Positions 44,590-56,800 of a DNA stretch of 64,000 bases are shown in pieces. The notes under the pieces are model-generated. The model worked only from the letters and a program-made list of their open reading frames with translations, did no database searches and was not told where the DNA came from. This DNA is from Streptomyces piniterrae. GTDB lineage: Bacteria; Actinomycetota; Actinomycetes; Streptomycetales; Streptomycetaceae. The stretch lies in assembly GCF_005048155.1 (NCBI RefSeq), contig NZ_SUMB01000001.1, positions 62,001-126,000 of the forward strand, given 5' to 3'. Numbering within the stretch: position 1 is the stretch's first letter; each line of letters begins with the position of its first letter. Made by a program: the position numbers and the translations under genes.

Positions 44590-45371
44590 CTGGCCTTCGC
44601 CGTACGGGCCTCGAGCCGCCGGACCACCTGGCCGAGCGGGAGGGTGATCACGAGATAGAGCAGTCCCGCGATCAGGATCGGGGTCAGGCTCTTGTGCTCA
44701 TTGAGCGCGTCCCGGCCGAAGTTGGCCAGCTCGAACTGGCCGAGGGAAAGCCCCAGCAGATAGACGAGAGAGGAATCCTTGGTCAGCAGGATCAGCTCGT
44801 TGGTCAGCGGCGGCAGAACGATACGGAACGCCTGCGGGATGACGATCGAGAGCATCGCCCGGCCGTGCGACATGCCCAGCGAACGGGCCGCTTCCGTCTG
44901 CCCCTTGGGGACCGCCTGAATACCCGCCCGGATGGTCTCCGCCATATACGCGGCGCCCACCAGACCGAGCGACAGCATCACCGTGACGTTCATATCGAGC
45001 GCCACTTCGAAAGCCAGCGGCACACCGAAGCCGAGCGCGATGAATACCAGCAGTGCCGGAATCCCGCGGAAGAACTCGATATAGGTGACGGCGATCCAGC
45101 GGTACGGCGGCACCGACGACAGCCGCATCAGCGCGAGCACCAGACCGAGCGCGAGTCCGAACCCGAAACCGAGCAGGGTGTAGAGGACCGTGTTGACCAG
45201 CGCCGTGGTGATGATGTCCGGGAACAGGGCCTTGGCGACATTGACGTCGAAAAACGCCGTCCGCAGCTGGTGCCAGTCGGCGACCAGCGCGAATATCACT
45301 ACGGCGGCGACCAGGACGCCGTATTGCACGCCGCGGATGATCCGCGCGCGCCGTCGTTTGGACAGGGGCAT
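44586..45371 (-). CDS. polar amino-acid ABC transporter, permease
   Basis: A 261-aa membrane protein with about five helices. The ABC-permease EAA loop is visible as [20 protein letters not shown], followed by [20 protein letters not shown]. It belongs to the HisM/GlnP type that forms a homodimer with the ATPase at 43696-44589. It starts 90 bases after the binding protein stop and overlaps the ATPase start by 4 bases. Confidence 0.92.
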   Translation of the reverse strand: MPLSKRRRARIIRGVQYGVLVAAVVIFALVADWHQLRTAFFDVNVAKALFPDIITTALVNTVLYTLLGFGFGLALGLVLALMRLSSVPPYRWIAVTYIEFFRGIPALLVFIALGFGVPLAFEVALDMNVTVMLSLGLVGAAYMAETIRAGIQAVPKGQTEAARSLGMSHGRAMLSIVIPQAFRIVLPPLTNELILLTKDSSLVYLLGLSLGQFELANFGRDALNEHKSLTPILIAGLLYLVITLPLGQVVRRLEARTAKAR

Positions 45372-45461
45372 GAGGGCCGACCTTCTCCGATCATTGCTGC
45401 GGAACGCTGCGCGCGATGCGGCGCGCAGCGTTCCGCGATGCCTTGCGTTTACGCGGCAGGG

Positions 45462-46259
45462 TCAGCTCTGCGGGGTGGCGCCGAACCACTTCTTGTAGAT
45501 CCGGTCGTAGCTTCCGTCCGACTTCGCCTTCTTGATGACCGCGTTGATCTTCTTGCGCAGCGCGTCGTTCCCGGTCTGGACGCCGATTCCGTAGTGCTCA
45601 CCGGTGTTGAATTCCGCGGTCACCTTGGTGTCCGGGTTCGACTTCACATAGTCGAAGAGCACACCGTTGTCGTTGATTCCGGCGTCGACCTGGCCCGACT
45701 TCACCGCGGTCAGCAGCAGCCCCAGATCCTCGAACTCGACCAGTTCCACGCCCTTGCCGTGCTCCTTGGCGTAGATGCCGCCGGTCGTGGCCTTCTGGTA
45801 GCCGAGCTTCTTGCCCTTGAGGTCCTCGACCTTCTTGGCGGGCTTGCCGGCCTTCGTCAGAAGGGCCTGAGTGGCGTTGAAATAGGGGTCGGAGAAGTCC
45901 ATGACCTTGTCCCGCTCAGGCGTGATCGTCATGCCCGCGGCGGCCAGGTCGCACTTGCGGATATTGAAGTCCTGGCCGGTCTCGATGCCCTCGAAGGGGG
46001 TGTTGACGATCTCCTGCTTGACCCCCAGATCCTTCGCCACCAGATCCACCAGGTCCACATCGAACCCGACGACCTTGCCGTCCTTCTTCACCTGGAACGG
46101 AGCGTACGGAAGGTGGGTGCAGGTCTTGAGCGTCCCGGAGGAGATCAGTTTCAGGCCGCCGGACCCATTCTTGCCGTCGGACTTGGTGCTGCTGCACCCC
46201 GCCAGAACGGCGACGGCCGCGAGGGCGGCTATGACAGGCAACGAGGAGCGAGCGGACAC
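45462..46259 (-). CDS. glutamate/glutamine-type substrate-binding lipoprotein
   Basis: A 265-aa solute-binding protein, family 3. The signal ends in AVAVLAGCSSTKSDG, with the lipobox Cys at about residue 22. The mature protein has LISSGTLKTCTHLPYAPFQV, VGFDVDLVDLVAKDLGVKQE, FNIRKCDLAAAGMTITPERD and KVMDFSDPYFNATQALLTKA, typical of cystine, glutamate or glutamine binding. Start is GTG 46259-46257. It heads a three-gene ABC importer operon. The single permease suggests a homodimeric channel. Confidence 0.9.
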   Translation of the reverse strand: MSARSSLPVIAALAAVAVLAGCSSTKSDGKNGSGGLKLISSGTLKTCTHLPYAPFQVKKDGKVVGFDVDLVDLVAKDLGVKQEIVNTPFEGIETGQDFNIRKCDLAAAGMTITPERDKVMDFSDPYFNATQALLTKAGKPAKKVEDLKGKKLGYQKATTGGIYAKEHGKGVELVEFEDLGLLLTAVKSGQVDAGINDNGVLFDYVKSNPDTKVTAEFNTGEHYGIGVQTGNDALRKKINAVIKKAKSDGSYDRIYKKWFGATPQS

Positions 46260-46420
46260 GGGTCCTCCAGAGCGGGACGAAGATCAATCAAGCCAATTCG
46301 GTCAAGCCGAGGTGCTGCGAGATGGCCTGCATACTGCCACCGGCCAGGGCATATGTCGCCGCTACGCGGGTTGCGTCTGTGTAACGCCTCCGGCCCGCGT
46401 CCGGGGCCGGGACCGCGCGC

Positions 46421-47341
46421 TCAGCCCTTCAGGACGGCCGCCAGCTCGGCGATCGCCGCCGGTCCCACCCGGCAGCAGCCTCCGATGAGCCGGGCGCCGG
46501 ACGCGGCCCACGAGGCGACCCGATCCGCGCGGAACGCCGGGCTGCCGCACCACTCCCGCGCCTCCGCGTCCCAGCTCTCCCCGCTGTTCGGATAGACCAC
46601 CACCGGCTTGCCGGTGATCCGCGCCGCGAGCTCCACCGCGCCGTCCGCGTAGTCCGGCGTGCAGCAGTTCACGCCGACCGCGATCACCTCGTCCGCGTCC
46701 GCCGCCACCGCGAACGCCTCCGCCAGCGGCTGCCCGGCCCGGGTGCGGCCCCCCGCGACGCTGTACGACAGATAGGCCGGGACGCCCAGCCCGCGCACCG
46801 CCCGCAGCAGCGCACGGGCCTCGTCGGCGTCCGGCACCGTCTCCAGTGCCAGCACATCGGGCCGGGCGGCGGCCAGCACCTCCAGGCGCGGACGGTGGAA
46901 GCGCGCCAGCTCGTCGACCGACAGCCCGTAGCGGCCGCGGTACTCCGAACCGTCCGCCAGCATCGCCCCGTACGGGCCCGCCGACGCCGCGACGTACAGC
47001 GGCCCGGCGATCCCGCCCGCCAGCGCCCGCCGGGCCGCCTCGCGCGCCAACTCCACACTGCGGCCCAGCAGCGCCGCGGCCTCCTCGGTGCCGATGCCGC
47101 GCCGCGCGAAGCCCTCGAACGTCGCCTGGTAGCTGGAGGTGATCGCGACCTGTGCTCCCGCCTCGTAGTACGCGAGATGAGCGCGGACGACCGCCTCCGG
47201 GTCCTCGGCGAGCAGCCGGGCCGACCAGAGCGCATCGCTCAGGTCGTGCCCGGCCGCCTCCAGCTGGTTGGACAGCCCGCCGTCGAGGACGACCGGCCCC
47301 GCGGCGAGGGCTTCGGCGAGCGTCGGGGGCGTGCTGGCCAT
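46421..47341 (-). CDS. mmuM: homocysteine S-methyltransferase
   Basis: A 306-aa zinc enzyme that methylates homocysteine to methionine, probably from S-methylmethionine. The barrel begins VVLDGGLSNQLEAAGHDLSD and the family motif is ITSSYQATFEGFARRGIG. Zinc ligands are the VNCC cysteine near residue 220 and the GGCC pair at LIGGCCRVGP near the end. The ATG at 47341 is preferred to the longer upstream frame. Two GATTCCTGT repeats lie 65-100 bases upstream. No MmuP permease is present; the amino-acid ABC transporter downstream is only a possible partner. Confidence 0.9.
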   Translation of the reverse strand: MASTPPTLAEALAAGPVVLDGGLSNQLEAAGHDLSDALWSARLLAEDPEAVVRAHLAYYEAGAQVAITSSYQATFEGFARRGIGTEEAAALLGRSVELAREAARRALAGGIAGPLYVAASAGPYGAMLADGSEYRGRYGLSVDELARFHRPRLEVLAAARPDVLALETVPDADEARALLRAVRGLGVPAYLSYSVAGGRTRAGQPLAEAFAVAADADEVIAVGVNCCTPDYADGAVELAARITGKPVVVYPNSGESWDAEAREWCGSPAFRADRVASWAASGARLIGGCCRVGPAAIAELAAVLKG

Positions 47342-47407
47342 GGGGAGGGAACCTTTCGGTGGTGCGGGGTGGCGCTGCTGGACGGCCACGCGGTGTCCGT
47401 TTGATTC

Positions 47408-47443
47408 GATTCCTGTCGGGGTCGTTGATTCCTGTTGGAGTCG
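47408..47443 (-). repeat. two tandem copies of GATTCCTGT(C/T)GG(G/A)GTCG upstream of mmuM
   Basis: GATTCCTGTCGGGGTCG (47408-47424) and GATTCCTGTTGGAGTCG (47427-47443), period 19, differing at two positions. On the coding strand they read CGAC...ACAGGAATC, about 67-100 bases before the start codon. No recognisable methionine riboswitch fold. Possible regulator half-sites. Confidence 0.6.
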
Positions 47444-47493
47444 GGCCTGCTTGATCCGGATCGTAACGCCGTGCGCCGCATGGTTCACCGAGC

Positions 47494-50622
<3,129 letters not shown>

Positions 50623-50724
50623 TCAGCGAATCACGGCGGGGCGCGCGACGCAGCCGGATGGGGAGGATTGGGGGCGGCGGGGCGGCGGTGGGGTGCGTGG
50701 CCCCACCGCCTGAATTGCTCTGGC

Positions 50725-52131
50725 TCAGCCCTCCGCCGACAGTGCGGCAAGCGCGCTCGCCGGATCGTCCGAGGGCGGCCCGGCAGGCGCCCATTGGCCG
50801 TGCTCCTCGCGGTACGGCCACCAGCGCCCGTCCCGTCCGTAGCGCAGCTGGGCATGGCCGCCGACCACCGTCCAGCGGTTGCGGGTCGCGCGCAGCCGCG
50901 GCCGGGCCTCGCCGTCCTCCCAGGCGGCCGCGAGCCGGTCGGTGGCGCGCGCCAGAGCCGTCGGCTCCGGCGTCCAGTCCTCCTCCAGGACCGCGAGCCC
51001 GGCCGTACCCCCCAGCTCCCAGGCCCGTACGGCCAGCGCCAGACCGCGTGCGTCCCGCCCCGAACCGGCCGCCAGCCGCTCGGATATGGCGGCCCCGGGT
51101 GCGGCTGCCGCCAGCCGCACCGCGTCCTGAGAGGCCGTCAGGGCGGGCGGCGGCGGATCGTCCGGGTGCCAGGTGGAGAGCGCGTCGGCCAGCAGCCGCT
51201 GGGCGCGGGCCGCCGCGTCACCTATGAGGAACTCCAGCGCGGCCACGTCCACCCCCGGCGCGGGCGGGGTGCCACCGCCCAGGACCGGCGCCTCGCCGGG
51301 CGTCTCGACGAGCGGCGGCGGAGCGGGCAGCGGCGGCAGTATGTCGCGCGCCGCATAGGCCTCGTCGGCCGGCACTCCCGCGGCGGGCTGCCCCGCCGCA
51401 TTCTCGTCCGGCCGTGCCTCGCCCGCTGGTGACTCGCCCCGGGACGCGCTGCGCGCCTGCAACTCGTCCAGCAGCTCCCGCTCCCCGAGCCCACGCAACA
51501 GCAGCAGCACAAAGGGATCCTGGTCCAGCAACCGGGCCAACTGGTAGCAGAGCGCTGCCGAATGGGCGCAGTGATCCCAAGCCTCGCAACTGCACTCCGA
51601 TTCCAGGTCGCCGATGCCCGGGAGGAGTTCGATCCCGGCCGCGGCCGCGTCCTCCACGAGGATCGGTGGCATGTCACGGTCCAGGAGTGCCGCGATATGT
51701 CCCGCCTGGTCCGCGACCAGGTCCAGGAAGCGGTCCCAGTCCGCCGCGCCGAGCTGCTGGAGCAGCACATCGGAGCGGTACCGCGTGTGGTCGCGGTCCT
51801 GTACGACAGCGGTGATCCGGCCGGGGCGTACGGACACCGCGCCGACCGCGCCGGCGCGTGCGTGCCGCCGTCCCAGCTTCAGCTGCTGGCCGTCCAGCGC
51901 GGTGTCCTCCAGCGCCTTGAGCCATGCCTGCCCCCACCAGCTCCGTGCGAAGGCCTGGCCACGGGCGGCGGGCAGCGCGGCGAAGGTCCGCTCCACGGGG
52001 ACGTCCACAGGGGCGGCCTCGGGGCTGTCCAGGGCGGCGTCCCCGGGGGTGTCGATGGCGGTGTCCTCGGCGGTGTCCGCGGCGGTCTCCAAGGGGGTGC
52101 TGTCCTTCCAGCTGTCTTCCGACGTGTTCAT
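50725..52131 (-). CDS. SWIM zinc-finger protein
   Basis: A 468-aa protein. The N-terminal region (TFAALPAARGQAFARSWWGQ, AWLKALEDTALDGQQLKLGR) is typical of actinobacterial SWIM proteins; the CxCx6CxH finger is CSCEAWDHCAHSAAL near residues 183-197. Downstream is an Ala/Pro/Asp-rich linker and a helical C-terminal domain ending WWPYREEHGQWAPAGPP. SWIM domains bind DNA or proteins, and such genes are linked with SNF2-type helicases. Its ATG overlaps the helicase stop (ATGA), so the two form an operon and probably a complex. Confidence 0.9.
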   Translation of the reverse strand: MNTSEDSWKDSTPLETAADTAEDTAIDTPGDAALDSPEAAPVDVPVERTFAALPAARGQAFARSWWGQAWLKALEDTALDGQQLKLGRRHARAGAVGAVSVRPGRITAVVQDRDHTRYRSDVLLQQLGAADWDRFLDLVADQAGHIAALLDRDMPPILVEDAAAAGIELLPGIGDLESECSCEAWDHCAHSAALCYQLARLLDQDPFVLLLLRGLGERELLDELQARSASRGESPAGEARPDENAAGQPAAGVPADEAYAARDILPPLPAPPPLVETPGEAPVLGGGTPPAPGVDVAALEFLIGDAAARAQRLLADALSTWHPDDPPPPALTASQDAVRLAAAAPGAAISERLAAGSGRDARGLALAVRAWELGGTAGLAVLEEDWTPEPTALARATDRLAAAWEDGEARPRLRATRNRWTVVGGHAQLRYGRDGRWWPYREEHGQWAPAGPPSDDPASALAALSAEG

Positions 52132-55100
52132 CGCTCGCTCCCTCGCAGTGCGACCAGATCCGCCAGCTCGGCGTCGGAGAGTTCGGTCAGCGCGGCCTCG
52201 CCCGCCCCGAGCACCGCATCGGCCAACTGCTGCTTACGGGACAGCATTTCGGCGATCCGGTCCTCGATCGTGCCCTCCGTGATCATCCGGTGGACCTGCA
52301 CCGGCTGGGTCTGCCCGATGCGGTACGCGCGGTCGGTGGCCTGCGCCTCGACGGCCGGATTCCACCAGCGGTCGAAGTGCACCACATGCGCCGCCCGGGT
52401 CAGGTTCAGGCCCGTACCGGCCGCCTTCAGCGACAGCAGGAACACCGGCACCGCGCCGTCCTGGAACCGCCGCACCATCTCCTCGCGGCGGGCCACCGTT
52501 GTCCCGCCGTGCAGGAACTGCGTGGGTACCCCGCGCGCCGCCAGATGCGTCTCCAGCAGCCGTGCCATCTGCACATACTGCGTGAACACCAGCACGCTCG
52601 CGTCCTCGGCGAGGATGGTGTCGAGCAGCTCGTCCAGCAGTTCGACCTTCCCCGAGCGCCCGGCGATCCGCACCGCTGCCGCTGCTGCTGCCGCCCCCTT
52701 CGGAGCGCCGTCCGCCCCGTCGTGCTCCTTCAGATACTGCGCGGGATGGTTGCAGATCTGCTTGAGCGAGGTGAGCAGCTTGACGACCAGCCCGCGGCGG
52801 GCGAACCCGTCCGTCCCGGCGATCTCGCCGAGCCCCTCGCGCACCACGGCCTCGTACAGCCCGGCCTGCTCCTTGGTGAGCGCCACCGCACGGTCGGTCT
52901 CCGTCTTGGGCGGCAGCTCCGGCGCGATCCCCGGGTCGGACTTACGGCGGCGCAGCAGGAACGGCCGCACCAGCCGGGCCAGCCGCTCCGCCGCCGCACC
53001 CGCCTCGGGGGAGGCCGTCGCGCCGCTTTCGATGGCCTGCGCGTAGCGCGTACGGAAGCGGCCCAAGGGGCCCAGCAGCCCGGGTGTCGTCCAGTCCAGG
53101 ATTGCCCACAGCTCCGACAGATTGTTCTCCACCGGGGTGCCGGTGAGCGCCACCCGGGCCTTGGCGGGGAGGGTGCGCAGCGCCTTGGCGGTCGCCGAGA
53201 ACGGGTTCTTGATGTGCTGCGCCTCGTCGGCGACGACCAGCCCCCAGCCCGCCTCGGCCAGCTTCCCGGCATCCAGCCGCATCGTGCCGTACGTGGTGAG
53301 CACGAACTCGCCGTCCGCGAGATCCGCCAGGCTGCGCCGTCCGGCGTGGAAGCGCCGCACCGGGGTGCCCGGTGCGAACTTCTCGATCTCCCGCTGCCAG
53401 TTGCCCATGAGGGACGTGGGGCAGACGACCAGCGTGGGTCCGGCCGAGGCGGGGTCGCTCTGCCGGTGCAGATGAAGGGAGATGAGCGTGATGGTCTTGC
53501 CGAGGCCCATGTCGTCGGCGAGACAGCCGCCCAGGCCCAGCGAGGTCATGCGGTGCAGCCAGCGGAGCCCGCGCAGCTGGTAGTCGCGCAGCGTCGCGGC
53601 GAGCGCCGCCGGCTGCCCGACGGGGGCGTCGTCCGTACCCTCCTGCTCACCCTCAGGGTCGGCAAGCCGGTCCCGTACGCGGGCCAGCCAGCCGTCGGCC
53701 CGCACCTCCACCCGTCGCCCGTCGTCGTCCTCGACGGTGCCGGTGAGCGCGGCACTCAGCGCATCGAGCGGCGTGACCTTACGGTCCTGACGGTCCCGGG
53801 TCGCGCGCAGCGCCTCCGGATCGATCAGCACCCACTGGTCGCGCAGCCGCACCAGTGGCCGGCCGGCCTCGGCCAGCCGGTCCAGCTCCGCCCGGTCGAT
53901 CTCCTCGTCGCCCACCGCGAACCGCCAGCTGAAGGAGAGCAGCGCATCCGCGGACAGCAGCGACGGCAGTCCGGACTCCGTCCCGTCCATCAGGTCGGGC
54001 GGTCCGACGACGGCCCGGCTGGTCAGCTTGCGCGCCAGCTCCTTGGGCCAGTGGACCTGCACGCCCGCGGCGGCCAGCGCCCGGGACGCCGGGCCGAGCA
54101 GTTCGGCGATCTCCTCGTCGGCGAGTTCCAGCGCGTCGGGCACCGCCGCGGACAGCAGCGGAGTGAGCGGTGCCCAGGCCGCGGCGGCCCGACGGAGCGT
54201 CAGCAGCGTGTCCATCCGCGCCCTTGGCCCGAACGCCTGCCCCGCGGGCGACGCCCCGGCCCACACCTCGGCGGCATCCGCGACCAGCGTCGGATCGGTG
54301 AGGCTGTGCAGCTGGAGGACGGCGGTGAAGGAGAGGGGGGCGGGGGCGGCGCCTGCTGCGTGATCGGGTGCGGTGGGCGTGGTGGCGCCGTCCCACAACC
54401 CGGCTGCCCCGTCCGGCCCGTACGCCCCATCCGACCCGTCCACCCCGTCCGGCTCGTCCATCCCGTCCGGCCTGTCCACCCCGTCCATCCCGTGCACCTC
54501 CACGCGCAGCGAGATCCGGACGCCCGCGTCATGTCCCGCGGCGACATCCGCTGCCCAGGCGCGCTGCTCGGGGATGCGCTGCGGGGCGGCCGCCGCGAAG
54601 GCGGGTGCGCCGGTGGCCAGCGCCGCGGCGGGGGAGCGCGGCAGGCCGTCGGCCACCGCGTCGAGGAACGCCCGTAGGTGACGCACGGGCTCGGGCAGTT
54701 CCAGTGGGTCGGAGTCGGGGAGCGGGGTGGCGTGCGCGTACGGCGGCATCGCGGCGGCGAGGTGACGCAGCCGCTCGACGTCGGCCGGGTCGAGCGGGCC
54801 CACGCGCCAGGCGTCGTGATCGGCGGGGCTCAGGCCGGGCAGCAGCCGGCCCCGGGCGGCGAGCTGCAACGCCTGCAGGGACGCCGCGCCCCAGAAGGCG
54901 GCGGCCGGATCGGCGCCACGGGCCGCCCGCGCACGCGTCAGGACCGGCAGCGCATCGGCGATGGGCAGCAGCACGGCCGGTACGGCACACACGGTGATCC
55001 CGCCGTCCCCGTCGGGCAGGGCGACCGTCAGCTCGTCCACTGCCGGGAGTCCGGTGCGTACGGCCGGGTGCGGGGGTGTCATCCCGTCCGAGGTCGTCCC

Positions 55101-55280
55101 GTCCGCCGTCGTCCCGTCCGGCATCGGCCCGTCCTCGCCGGTCGTACCGGGGACGGGCTCGCCATCGGGGCGCCAGAACGCGATCCGCCCGGCCCGCGGT
55201 GGATCCGACGGCAGAAAAACCGCCGCACAGCGGGACAGCTCAGAGAGGTGAGCGGGTGGGACCGCGGAAGGAGATGCCAC
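52128..55280 (-). CDS. SNF2-family DEAD/DEAH helicase
   Basis: A 1050-aa DNA translocase. The N-terminal 500 residues carry an SNF2-associated region and Gly/Asp/Pro repeats (VDRPDGMDEPDGVDGSDG). The motor contains Walker A CLADDMGLGKTITLISLHLH, motif II as DEAQHIKNPFS (DEAQ), motif III LTGTPVENNLSELWAILDWT, and the second RecA domain with FLHGGTTVARREEMVRRFQD, SLKAAGTGLNLTRA and DRAYRIGQTQPVQVHR. Role: remodelling protein-DNA complexes together with the SWIM protein. GTG start at 55280-55278. Confidence 0.92.
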   Translation of the reverse strand: MASPSAVPPAHLSELSRCAAVFLPSDPPRAGRIAFWRPDGEPVPGTTGEDGPMPDGTTADGTTSDGMTPPHPAVRTGLPAVDELTVALPDGDGGITVCAVPAVLLPIADALPVLTRARAARGADPAAAFWGAASLQALQLAARGRLLPGLSPADHDAWRVGPLDPADVERLRHLAAAMPPYAHATPLPDSDPLELPEPVRHLRAFLDAVADGLPRSPAAALATGAPAFAAAAPQRIPEQRAWAADVAAGHDAGVRISLRVEVHGMDGVDRPDGMDEPDGVDGSDGAYGPDGAAGLWDGATTPTAPDHAAGAAPAPLSFTAVLQLHSLTDPTLVADAAEVWAGASPAGQAFGPRARMDTLLTLRRAAAAWAPLTPLLSAAVPDALELADEEIAELLGPASRALAAAGVQVHWPKELARKLTSRAVVGPPDLMDGTESGLPSLLSADALLSFSWRFAVGDEEIDRAELDRLAEAGRPLVRLRDQWVLIDPEALRATRDRQDRKVTPLDALSAALTGTVEDDDGRRVEVRADGWLARVRDRLADPEGEQEGTDDAPVGQPAALAATLRDYQLRGLRWLHRMTSLGLGGCLADDMGLGKTITLISLHLHRQSDPASAGPTLVVCPTSLMGNWQREIEKFAPGTPVRRFHAGRRSLADLADGEFVLTTYGTMRLDAGKLAEAGWGLVVADEAQHIKNPFSATAKALRTLPAKARVALTGTPVENNLSELWAILDWTTPGLLGPLGRFRTRYAQAIESGATASPEAGAAAERLARLVRPFLLRRRKSDPGIAPELPPKTETDRAVALTKEQAGLYEAVVREGLGEIAGTDGFARRGLVVKLLTSLKQICNHPAQYLKEHDGADGAPKGAAAAAAAVRIAGRSGKVELLDELLDTILAEDASVLVFTQYVQMARLLETHLAARGVPTQFLHGGTTVARREEMVRRFQDGAVPVFLLSLKAAGTGLNLTRAAHVVHFDRWWNPAVEAQATDRAYRIGQTQPVQVHRMITEGTIEDRIAEMLSRKQQLADAVLGAGEAALTELSDAELADLVALRGSER

Positions 55281-55427
55281 TGGGTCGATGACTCCTCAAG
55301 TTTGACTACTGGCCCTGGAGCGGCCGAGGGTACAGGACGACCAGGCCGTTGAGGGAACCTGCGGCGCGAATCCGGCGTTCAATGGAGTACACAGAGCGCG
55401 GCATGCGCCGCGGAAGGGGCGTGAAGG

Positions 55428-55610
55428 ATGTCCACACAGGCGAAGGTCGCGATCGGCGGCGTCGCGGTGGGAGTGATCCTGCTGTGGCTGCTGCCCTTCT
55501 GGGCGGCCGTACTGGTCATGGTCGGGGTCCCGGCCCTCGCGTATCTGACGCTCGACTCCTCGCAGCGGCGCCGACTGCGCCGCGTCAGCCGCAAGCAGAT
55601 CGGCCGCTGA
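55428..55610 (+). CDS. 60-aa two-helix membrane protein
   Basis: A small membrane protein: KVAIGGVAVGVILLWLLPFW then AAVLVMVGVPALAYLTLD as one or two helices, followed by a basic tail QRRRLRRVSRKQIGR. The charge distribution puts the tail in the cytoplasm. The pattern recurs in Streptomyces genomes with no assigned function. GAAGG lies just before the ATG at 55428 and a terminator hairpin follows at 55617-55641, so it is a monocistronic gene. Confidence 0.75.
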   Translation: MSTQAKVAIGGVAVGVILLWLLPFWAAVLVMVGVPALAYLTLDSSQRRRLRRVSRKQIGR

Positions 55611-55616
55611 GCCACA

Positions 55617-55641
55617 GGGCCCCCGTCGCGTGCGGGGGCCC
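55617..55641 (+). terminator. intrinsic hairpin after the 60-aa gene
   Basis: GGGCCCCCG (55617-55625) and CGGGGGCCC (55633-55641) form a perfect 9-bp stem with a 7-base loop, six bases beyond the stop codon. Beyond it, 55642-55877 holds no supported gene. Confidence 0.8.
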
Positions 55642-55877
55642 GGGGCGCTGCGCGCGCCCAACGGGCGGGGGCGTCCTGCTCGCCCGGGGGCGGCGCTGGA
55701 GCGGTGCCGCTCGTACCTGCTCGCCGGTGGCCGGAACCCCTCCGCCGGAGCCCTCGCCGCGCCCCGTCCCGCACCGTCCCGCCGCATGAACGCCTCCCCG
55801 TGTGCCTTGCTCAAGCGATCGTGAACAAGTCCATCACACGGGTCTGACAATGACCGTCCGAGCGGATTCCGCAGGGT

Positions 55878-55937
55878 TCAGACGGGCCGTGGCCCGCGGC
55901 TTCAGACGGGGGCAGTGCCCCGCAGGCCTCAGACGGG
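55878..55937 (-). repeat. triplicated stop-codon region at the 3' end of the 268-aa gene
   Basis: TCAGACGGG occurs at 55878, 55902 and 55929 (spacing 24 and 27, both multiples of 3), each followed by related GC-rich sequence. On the minus strand this is CCCGTCTGA three times in the same frame, the first TGA being the stop of the gene at 55929. Confidence 0.75.
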
Positions 55938-56735
55938 CCGTGCCGCCAGCTCGTCCAACGACGACAGCAGACCCGGCAGTTCGGGCCCACGGCCGACCGG
56001 ATGCACCTCGCCGGGCTCCTCGTCCAGCAGCACGAACGCGATGTCGTCGGTGCGGGCGACCATGCTCCAGCCCGGCCCGTCGACGCGCAGCGTCCGTGCG
56101 TCGCCCGCCGCGAACGACGACCGCACCCGGCCGGGCGGCGGCGGTTCGGCCACATAGCCCCGCGCCTCGTCCAGGACCCGCCGCACCCCCTTGTGCGGCT
56201 GCTCGCCCGGATCGACGAAGGTGACGTCGTCGTCCACCTGCTCGCGCCAGGCCGCCCACTGCAACGCGATCTCGTCCGCGCCGAGCCGCCGTTGGGCGGG
56301 CCCCCACTCCGAGGCGTCCGGTGGCGCGAGCGGCGCCGGCTCTCCGTCCCGCGGCTCCGGGTCGTGCGGCTGCGGCACGCCGGGAGCCGACACGGCCAGG
56401 GCGAGAGGCCAGCCGGGGAGAGCGGCGACGATGCTGTGCTCGCCGGGCGAGAGGTCGTACTCCATGCCGCAGTCCCAGGCCGCGATCGCACACGCCACCA
56501 GCGACACGTCCTCGGTCGCCACCGTCCAGCGCGCGCCGTCGCCGTCCTGGCCGAGGACCAGCCCGTAACCCTCCGCGTACGGCTCGAGGCCGAGGCCCGC
56601 GCACACTTCGGGGTAGTCGTCGCCCAGCACACTCGGGAACTGCGCGGGCGTCAGCAGCACCGCCGTCAGCACGAACAACTGGTCGTTGTCGGCGCTCTCG
56701 GTCGTGGGCACGCGGGGCCTCCCCATCCGATCCAT
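55929..56735 (-). CDS. hypothetical protein, 268 aa
   Basis: A soluble acidic protein without a signal peptide. Recognisable segments are DDYPEVCAGLGLEPYAEGYG, WTVATEDVSLVACAIAAWDC, GMEYDLSPGEHSIVAALPGW and the C-terminal GDARTLRVDGPGWSMVARTD followed by IAFVLLDEEPGEVHPVGRG. I do not recognise a family; similar proteins appear to be Streptomyces-restricted. The start at 56735 gives a complete acidic protein. A triplicated stop context follows it. Confidence 0.65.
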   Translation of the reverse strand: MDRMGRPRVPTTESADNDQLFVLTAVLLTPAQFPSVLGDDYPEVCAGLGLEPYAEGYGLVLGQDGDGARWTVATEDVSLVACAIAAWDCGMEYDLSPGEHSIVAALPGWPLALAVSAPGVPQPHDPEPRDGEPAPLAPPDASEWGPAQRRLGADEIALQWAAWREQVDDDVTFVDPGEQPHKGVRRVLDEARGYVAEPPPPGRVRSSFAAGDARTLRVDGPGWSMVARTDDIAFVLLDEEPGEVHPVGRGPELPGLLSSLDELAARPV

Positions 56736-56800
56736 CCGGAGTACGTCGGCGCACCTTAATTTGCTGGGCGGGAGCTTGTCACCAGCCCTACCCTGCGCTC

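Noticed and set aside
47342..47493. SAM or methionine riboswitch upstream of mmuM
   Set aside because: Only direct repeats seen; no P1 helix or conserved loops recognised.
51924..54677. 917-aa plus-strand frame
   Set aside because: Antisense to SWIM/SNF2 genes; low-complexity Gly/Arg/Gln.
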